Positions 22,196-24,755 of a DNA stretch of 24,755 nucleotides are shown here, in pieces. The stretch is from Segatella copri (GTDB lineage: Bacteria > Bacteroidota > Bacteroidia > Bacteroidales > Bacteroidaceae). A program made the position numbers and the translations under genes. The DNA lies in the NCBI RefSeq assembly GCF_019127135.1, contig NZ_JAHOEA010000051.1, forward strand, positions 1-24,755. Direction: 5' to 3'. How positions within the stretch are numbered: position 1 is the first letter of the stretch; each line of letters starts with the position of its first letter. A model generated the notes under the pieces. The model was not told the DNA's origin. It was given only the letters and a program-made list of their open reading frames with translations, and ran no database searches.

Positions 22196-23854
22196 ATGAT
22201 CGAGAGATTTCTAAAACAGACAAAATTCACTTCAGAGCAAGACTTCAAGGAGCATCTGGAGTTTATCATACCAGAAGATTTCAACTTTGCCTACGACGTG
22301 ATGGACGAATGGGCAAAGATCAAACCAGACCACGTGGCGCTGCTTTGGGCAAGCGAACGAGGTGAAGAAATCCGTTTTACATACAAGGACCTGAAGGAGC
22401 AGAGCGACAAGGCTGCTGCTTATTTCCAGAGTCTCGGCATCGGTCACGATGATAAGGTGATGCTGATTCTGAAGCGTCACTATCAGTGGTGGCTTGCCAT
22501 GCTCGGTCTCCACAAGTTGGGCGCCGTAGCCATTCCTGCCACCCACATGCTTACCAAGCACGACATCGTTTACCGCAACAATGCAGCAAGCGTGAAGGCT
22601 ATCATCTGCTGCGGCGATGATTACGTGGTAGAGCAGGTTAATCAGGCTATGCCAGAGAGTCCGACTGTCAAGACTTTGATCAGTATCGGTCCGGATATCC
22701 CTGAAGGTTTCCACGACTGGATGAAGGAATGGAACGAATGCGCTCCTTTTGTTCGCCCTGAACATGTAAACTCTAATGAGGATACCCTGCTGATGTACTT
22801 CACATCGGGAACCACTGGCGAGCCAAAGATGGTGGCACACGATCACCTCTATGCCCTCGGTCATCTGACCACGGGTGTATATTGGCACAATCTCCACGAG
22901 AACTCCATCCACCTTACCGTAGCCGATACCGGTTGGGGCAAGGCTGTATGGGGCAAACTCTACGGACAATGGTTTGCAGGAGCCACCGTCTTCGTCTTCG
23001 ACCACGAGAAGTTTACGGCTGATAAGATCATGCGCCAGATTGAGAAGTATCACATCACCTCTTTCTGTGCCCCTCCTACTATCTACCGCTTCATGATTCA
23101 GGAGGATTTCTCTAAGTATGACCTCAGCAGTCTTGAATACTGCACCACTGCGGGTGAGGCTATGAACCCATCCGTGGCAGAAACCTTCCAGAAGCTGACA
23201 GGTGTTCAGATTTACGAGGGTTTCGGACAGACTGAGACTACCATGACTTTGGGTACCTTCCCTTGGATCAAGCCAAAGCCAGGAAGCATGGGCAAGCCAA
23301 ACCCACAATATGATGTTCACATCCTTCGCCCAGACATGACGGAATGCGAGGATGGCGAAAAGGGCGAGATTTGCATCCGCATCGGCGATGACAAGCCTAT
23401 CGGCCTCTTCAAATATTACTATCGTGATGAAAAGCAGACCAAATCGGTTTGGCATGATGGTTACTATCATACAGGCGATATGGCTTGGCGTGATGAGGAA
23501 GGCTACTTCTGGTTTGAGGGCAGAATCGACGACGTGATCAAGAGTTCGGGTTACCGCATCGGTCCTTTCGAGGTAGAGAATGCCCTGATGACTCACCCTG
23601 CCGTAGTAGAGTGCGCCATCACCGGTGTGCCAGACCCAATCCGCGGTATGGTTGTCAAGGCAACCGTCGTACTGAAGGATGAATACAAGAGTATGGCAGG
23701 TCCAGACCTCATCAAGAAGCTGCAGGATCATGTGAAGCATGAGACTGCTCCTTATAAATATCCTCGCATCATCGAATTCGTAGATGAATTGCCAAAGACC
23801 ATCTCCGGCAAGATTCGAAGAGTAGAGATTCGAGAAAAAGACGGGGTTAAGTGA
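22196..23854 (+). CDS. AMP-dependent acyl-CoA synthetase (ACSM/acetyl-CoA-synthetase-like)
   Basis: This 552-aa cytoplasmic adenylate-forming enzyme activates a carboxylic acid to acyl-AMP and then acyl-CoA. The phosphate-binding loop is TSGTTGEPKM (residues 203-212). Motif YEGFGQTETT and the hinge block YHTGDMAWRDEEGYFWFEGR are present, then DDVIKSSGYRIGPFEVENAL, and the catalytic lysine Lys539 in KTISGKIRR. Overall it resembles medium-chain/short-chain acyl-CoA ligases more than long acetyl-CoA synthetases (about 650 aa). The substrate cannot be read from the sequence. It is co-transcribed with the XRE-cupin regulator 10 nt upstream. The long open frame on the opposite strand is a codon-bias shadow. 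Confidence 0.93.
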   Translation: MIERFLKQTKFTSEQDFKEHLEFIIPEDFNFAYDVMDEWAKIKPDHVALLWASERGEEIRFTYKDLKEQSDKAAAYFQSLGIGHDDKVMLILKRHYQWWLAMLGLHKLGAVAIPATHMLTKHDIVYRNNAASVKAIICCGDDYVVEQVNQAMPESPTVKTLISIGPDIPEGFHDWMKEWNECAPFVRPEHVNSNEDTLLMYFTSGTTGEPKMVAHDHLYALGHLTTGVYWHNLHENSIHLTVADTGWGKAVWGKLYGQWFAGATVFVFDHEKFTADKIMRQIEKYHITSFCAPPTIYRFMIQEDFSKYDLSSLEYCTTAGEAMNPSVAETFQKLTGVQIYEGFGQTETTMTLGTFPWIKPKPGSMGKPNPQYDVHILRPDMTECEDGEKGEICIRIGDDKPIGLFKYYYRDEKQTKSVWHDGYYHTGDMAWRDEEGYFWFEGRIDDVIKSSGYRIGPFEVENALMTHPAVVECAITGVPDPIRGMVVKATVVLKDEYKSMAGPDLIKKLQDHVKHETAPYKYPRIIEFVDELPKTISGKIRRVEIREKDGVK

Positions 23855-24037
23855 AAAACGAAGAGTGAAGAGTGAAGAATTCTCTTGCTTTAACAAGCTA
23901 AAATTTAGCATAAAAAAGCTATTGAATTCTTCACTCTTCGTTCTTCACTCTTCACTTAAATATGTATTCAACATAAAATATAACAAAAAGAACAAGAGAA
24001 TTATTCACTCTTCGTTCTTCACTCTTCACTAAAATTT
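23855..24037. repeat. TTCACTCTTCG-type repeats, copies A (inverted), B and C, before proB
   Basis: Copy A is inverted (about 23859-23882); copy B (23924-23956) and copy C (24004-24030) are direct. GAAGAGTGAAGAATTC (23867-23882) and GAATTCTTCACTCTTC (23924-23939) are perfect 16-bp inverted arms around an AT-rich 41-nt loop, so this can fold into a large hairpin right after the ligase stop and might end transcription. Copy C ends 7 nt before the proB ATG, the same distance as copy D before the restriction-modification gene. No clear TAnnTTTG promoter box for proB was seen in this gap. Confidence 0.85.
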
Positions 24038-24755
24038 ATGGGAAAAAGAATCGTAGTAAAAGTGGGCAGCAACGTGCTGACCCGAGAAGACGGAAAACTG
24101 GATGTAACGAGAATGTCGGCGATTGTTGATCAGATTGTCTGGCTCAAAAAGCACGACTATGAGGTGATTCTGGTTTCTTCTGGTGCCGTGGCTGCCGGAA
24201 GAGCCGAGCTGCACGTTGACCACCATTTGGACAGCGTGGAGCAGCGCCAGCTGTTCTCTGCCATCGGACAGGTGAAACTCGTAGGTCTCTATTACAACCT
24301 TTTCCGTGAATATAAGATAAAGATTGGTCAGGTATTGACCATGAAGGAGAACTTCGGTGCCGAGGAGCAGTACAAGAACCAGGAGGCCTGCATGCAGGTG
24401 ATGCTGGAAAACAACGTGCTCCCTATCGTCAACGAGAACGATACCGTGTGCATCACCGAGCTGATGTTTACCGATAACGATGAGTTGTCTGGCTTGATTG
24501 CCAAGATGATGAATGCCGACACCTTGATTCTATTAAGTAATGTGGACGGCATCTACAATGGTGACCCAAGCGAGCCTACCACCCGCATCATCCCATCGGT
24601 TTATTACGACCGTGACATCAGTGAGTACATCCTTGCCAGCAAGAGCAGTCACGGCAGAGGCGGTATGACATCGAAAGTAAAGACCGCTCACGACGTAGCC
24701 AATGCCGGCATCAAGGTAATCATCGCCAACGGCAATACGCCAAACATCCTCATCA
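24038..24755 (+). CDS. proB: Glutamate 5-kinase, 5' part (cut by window edge)
   Basis: From ATG 24038 (MGKRIVVKVGSN) the frame stays open for 239 codons to the end of the window. The enzyme phosphorylates glutamate with ATP, the first step of proline synthesis. The amino-acid-kinase fold is clear: KRIVVKVGSNVLT at the start, VSSGAVAAGRAEL, the substrate block NENDTVCITELMF, DNDELSGLIAKMMNADTLIL, NVDGIYNGDP, and SHGRGGMTSKV near the end. The remaining C-terminus lies outside, so the presence of a PUA domain and of proA cannot be judged. It comes after the ligase operon and repeat cluster. Confidence 0.93.
   Translation, partial: MGKRIVVKVGSNVLTREDGKLDVTRMSAIVDQIVWLKKHDYEVILVSSGAVAAGRAELHVDHHLDSVEQRQLFSAIGQVKLVGLYYNLFREYKIKIGQVLTMKENFGAEEQYKNQEACMQVMLENNVLPIVNENDTVCITELMFTDNDELSGLIAKMMNADTLILLSNVDGIYNGDPSEPTTRIIPSVYYDRDISEYILASKSSHGRGGMTSKVKTAHDVANAGIKVIIANGNTPNILI

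Noticed and set aside
22232..23911. 559-codon open frame on the minus strand opposite the acyl-CoA ligase
   Set aside because: It mirrors the ligase gene in a shadow frame; the plus-strand product has all adenylate-forming motifs and the minus product has no recognisable domain.

Overview
The window comes from a Bacteroidales genome, most probably Prevotella/Segatella (S. copri-like). Supporting signs are the 5' end of a 16S rRNA gene with Bacteroidota signature sequence at the left edge, repeated promoters of the Bacteroidota type (-7 box TAnnTTTG with a TTG/TTTG about 19-20 nt upstream), absence of strong Shine-Dalgarno sequences, and a Bacteroidales arginine cluster. The species call is inference from gene content and style; no database search was possible.

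Layout. (1) 1-1390: start of an rRNA operon reading leftward, its promoter, then about 1 kb of repeat-rich DNA without convincing genes (88-bp direct repeat, CTTCACCC inverted repeats, a 5 x 21-bp tandem array). (2) 1388-5177: a 49-aa small ORF, a Bax-inhibitor-1 family membrane protein, and, on the minus strand, a membrane-anchored AraC-type regulator and inositol-3-phosphate synthase. (3) 5510-10234: arginine block argR - GNAT acyltransferase - argG - argC - argD, with ArgR-box-like palindromes before argR and before the GNAT gene. (4) 10298-18640: accessory block with an AAA-like ATPase/PD-(D/E)XK protein, an outer-membrane beta-barrel receptor, a small lipoprotein, a decayed KilA-N gene and a single-chain MmeI-like restriction-modification enzyme. 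(5) 18882-24755: proC, a second AAA/PD-(D/E)XK protein, an XRE-cupin regulator with its acyl-CoA ligase, and the 5' part of proB, cut by the window edge.

How it works together. ArgG, ArgC and ArgD are arginine-pathway enzymes under the ArgR repressor, and the GNAT protein is the likely first-step acylglutamate synthase. ProC and ProB belong to the proline branch from glutamate. From memory of Bacteroides genomes, argD is normally followed closely by proC, then the XRE-cupin regulator and the ligase; if so, the accessory block here (and the second ATPase gene after proC) has been inserted into an amino-acid backbone. proC has its own promoter, so it can be expressed despite the split.

The most unusual signals are short repeats rather than one clearly new multi-gene system: a 33/34-nt hairpin present twice, on both sides of a 5.4-kb accessory segment; a TTCACTCTTCG-type repeat placed exactly 7 nt before the start codons of two unrelated genes; a 33-bp-period repeat running into the 3' end of a lipoprotein gene; and paired CTGTCTA dyads 21 bp apart upstream of the outer-membrane receptor. 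The accessory block looks like a defence/surface hotspot, but I cannot show a new defence system from this sequence alone.
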